This document shows positions 63,184 to 64,000 of a stretch of 64,000 bases of DNA, piece by piece. The translations under genes were made by a program, and so were the position numbers. The first letter of the stretch is position 1, and each line of letters opens with the position of its first letter. Origin of the DNA: Desulfotignum sp. (lineage in GTDB: Bacteria > Desulfobacterota > Desulfobacteria > Desulfobacterales > Desulfobacteraceae); the NCBI GenBank assembly GCA_011390335.1, contig JAABSO010000003.1, forward strand, positions 124,001 through 188,000, in the 5' to 3' direction. A model generated the notes under the pieces. That model was not told the DNA's origin. It saw only the letters and a list, made by a program, of their open reading frames with translations, and did not search any database.

Positions 63184-64000
63184 ATGAAAGTAGGTGTGTT
63201 AAAGGAGATAAAACCCCAGGAAAACCGGGTCAGCATGACCCCGGCAGGCGTGGATCTGATGAAGGCCAACGGCCACACGGTTTATGTGGAAAAAAACGCG
63301 GGCACCGGCTCAGGGTTTGATGACAGTCTGTATGTTCAGGCCGGTGCCAGCCTGCTTGACCGGCCTGAACAGGTATATGAAGAATCGGATATGGTCATGC
63401 ATGTCAAGGAGCCCCAGCCCTCTGAATTCGACATGATCCGGAAAGACCAGGTGGTGTTCACCTATCTTCACCTGGCGGCGGACCTTGCACTGACAAAGGC
63501 GCTGCTCAAGACCGGATCGGTGGGCATTGCCTATGAAACCATCCAGGACAGCCGGGGCGGCTTGCCCCTGCTGGCCCCCATGAGTGAAGTGGCCGGGCGC
63601 CTGGCCACCCAGCAGGGTGCCAAATACCTTGAGCGGACCTTCGGGGGCCGGGGTTGTCTCATGGGCGGCGTTACCGGGACACCCGGCGCCAGGGTACTGG
63701 TGATCGGCGGCGGGATGGTGGGGATCCACGCGGCAAAGGTGGCCTGCGGCATGGGGGCGGATGTCACCATTCTGGACATGAATATCGACCGGCTGCGGTA
63801 TCTGTCGGAAGTCATGCCCCCCAACTGCCGGTCCCTGATGTCCTCACCGGCCCTGATCCGGGAACTGGTGCAGACAGCGGATCTGGTGATCGGCGCCGTG
63901 CTGGTGGCCGGTGCAAAGGCACCGAAACTGATCACCCGGGATATGCTGTCCTTCATGAAAAAAGGGGCCGTCATCGTGGATGTGGCTATTGACCAGGGCG
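63184..64000 (+). CDS. ald: Alanine dehydrogenase (partial, runs off the right edge)
   Basis: 272 codons of about 370 are visible. MKVGVLKEIKPQENRVSMTPAGVD, VYVEKNAGTGSGFDD, the catalytic VMHVKEPQPSEF and YLHLAAD, and the NAD-binding VLVIGGGMVGIHAAKVA are diagnostic. It oxidises alanine to pyruvate, ammonia and NADH. As the last visible gene of the operon it would regenerate pyruvate used as amino acceptor and release the nitrogen. GAGGTG precedes the ATG. Confidence 0.93.
   Translation, partial: MKVGVLKEIKPQENRVSMTPAGVDLMKANGHTVYVEKNAGTGSGFDDSLYVQAGASLLDRPEQVYEESDMVMHVKEPQPSEFDMIRKDQVVFTYLHLAADLALTKALLKTGSVGIAYETIQDSRGGLPLLAPMSEVAGRLATQQGAKYLERTFGGRGCLMGGVTGTPGARVLVIGGGMVGIHAAKVACGMGADVTILDMNIDRLRYLSEVMPPNCRSLMSSPALIRELVQTADLVIGAVLVAGAKAPKLITRDMLSFMKKGAVIVDVAIDQG

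Overview
The window reads as a piece of chromosome from a strictly anaerobic, flavin- and metal-rich Desulfobacterota species, most likely a sulfate reducer of the Desulfobacteraceae. This placement is inferred from gene content only: a tungsten-type aldehyde:ferredoxin oxidoreductase, an ETF-linked amine oxidation cluster, a chemoreceptor with a c-type haem motif, many hybrid histidine kinases and several TRAP/ABC uptake systems. No rRNA, tRNA, CRISPR array, prophage or transposase gene was seen.

Left part (1-13972, almost all on the minus strand). A partial HDOD protein follows a PilB/GspE-type ATPase. A polar amino-acid ABC transporter (binding protein, two permeases, ATPase) comes next. 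Then come a saccharopine-dehydrogenase-like oxidoreductase and a GntR/FCD regulator joined by shared ATGTATACAT boxes. After these lie GDPD, citrate synthase, an FmdB zinc ribbon and a small operon ending in recN.

Middle (14000-39000). Housekeeping genes (TraB-like protein, PurN, PolA, NAD kinase, YigZ, TrmH-like, NadE) are mixed with signalling genes: a haem chemoreceptor, a REC-PAS-GGDEF-EAL protein, a six-TM hybrid kinase beside a PhcB-like methyltransferase, and an HDOD-SpoIIE phosphatase. A vapBC toxin-antitoxin pair and an XRE-cupin/leuC/leuD operon are also here.

Right part (39164-64000) holds two catabolic islands. The first (39164-50210) is soxB-soxD-soxA-soxG, a second FAD amine oxidoreductase, etfB-etfA and a PAS-sigma54 activator, with a divergent RpiR regulator. 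It looks like an anaerobic N-methylglycine oxidation pathway that feeds methylene-THF and ETF. The second (51743-64000) is a two-component system (NtrC-like regulator plus dCache hybrid kinase) divergent from a class III aminotransferase, an aldehyde:ferredoxin oxidoreductase, a DctPQM TRAP transporter and alanine dehydrogenase. A sigma-54-like promoter and a TGTCCA inverted repeat lie between them. The parts suggest uptake of an omega-amino acid, pyruvate-dependent deamination, oxidation of the aldehyde with ferredoxin, and pyruvate regeneration.

Three copies of an approximately 147-bp nested palindromic element (2761-2909, 10937-11084, 37946-38091) sit between genes. Their hairpin arms differ by compensatory base-pair changes, which makes this the clearest non-coding oddity of the window.
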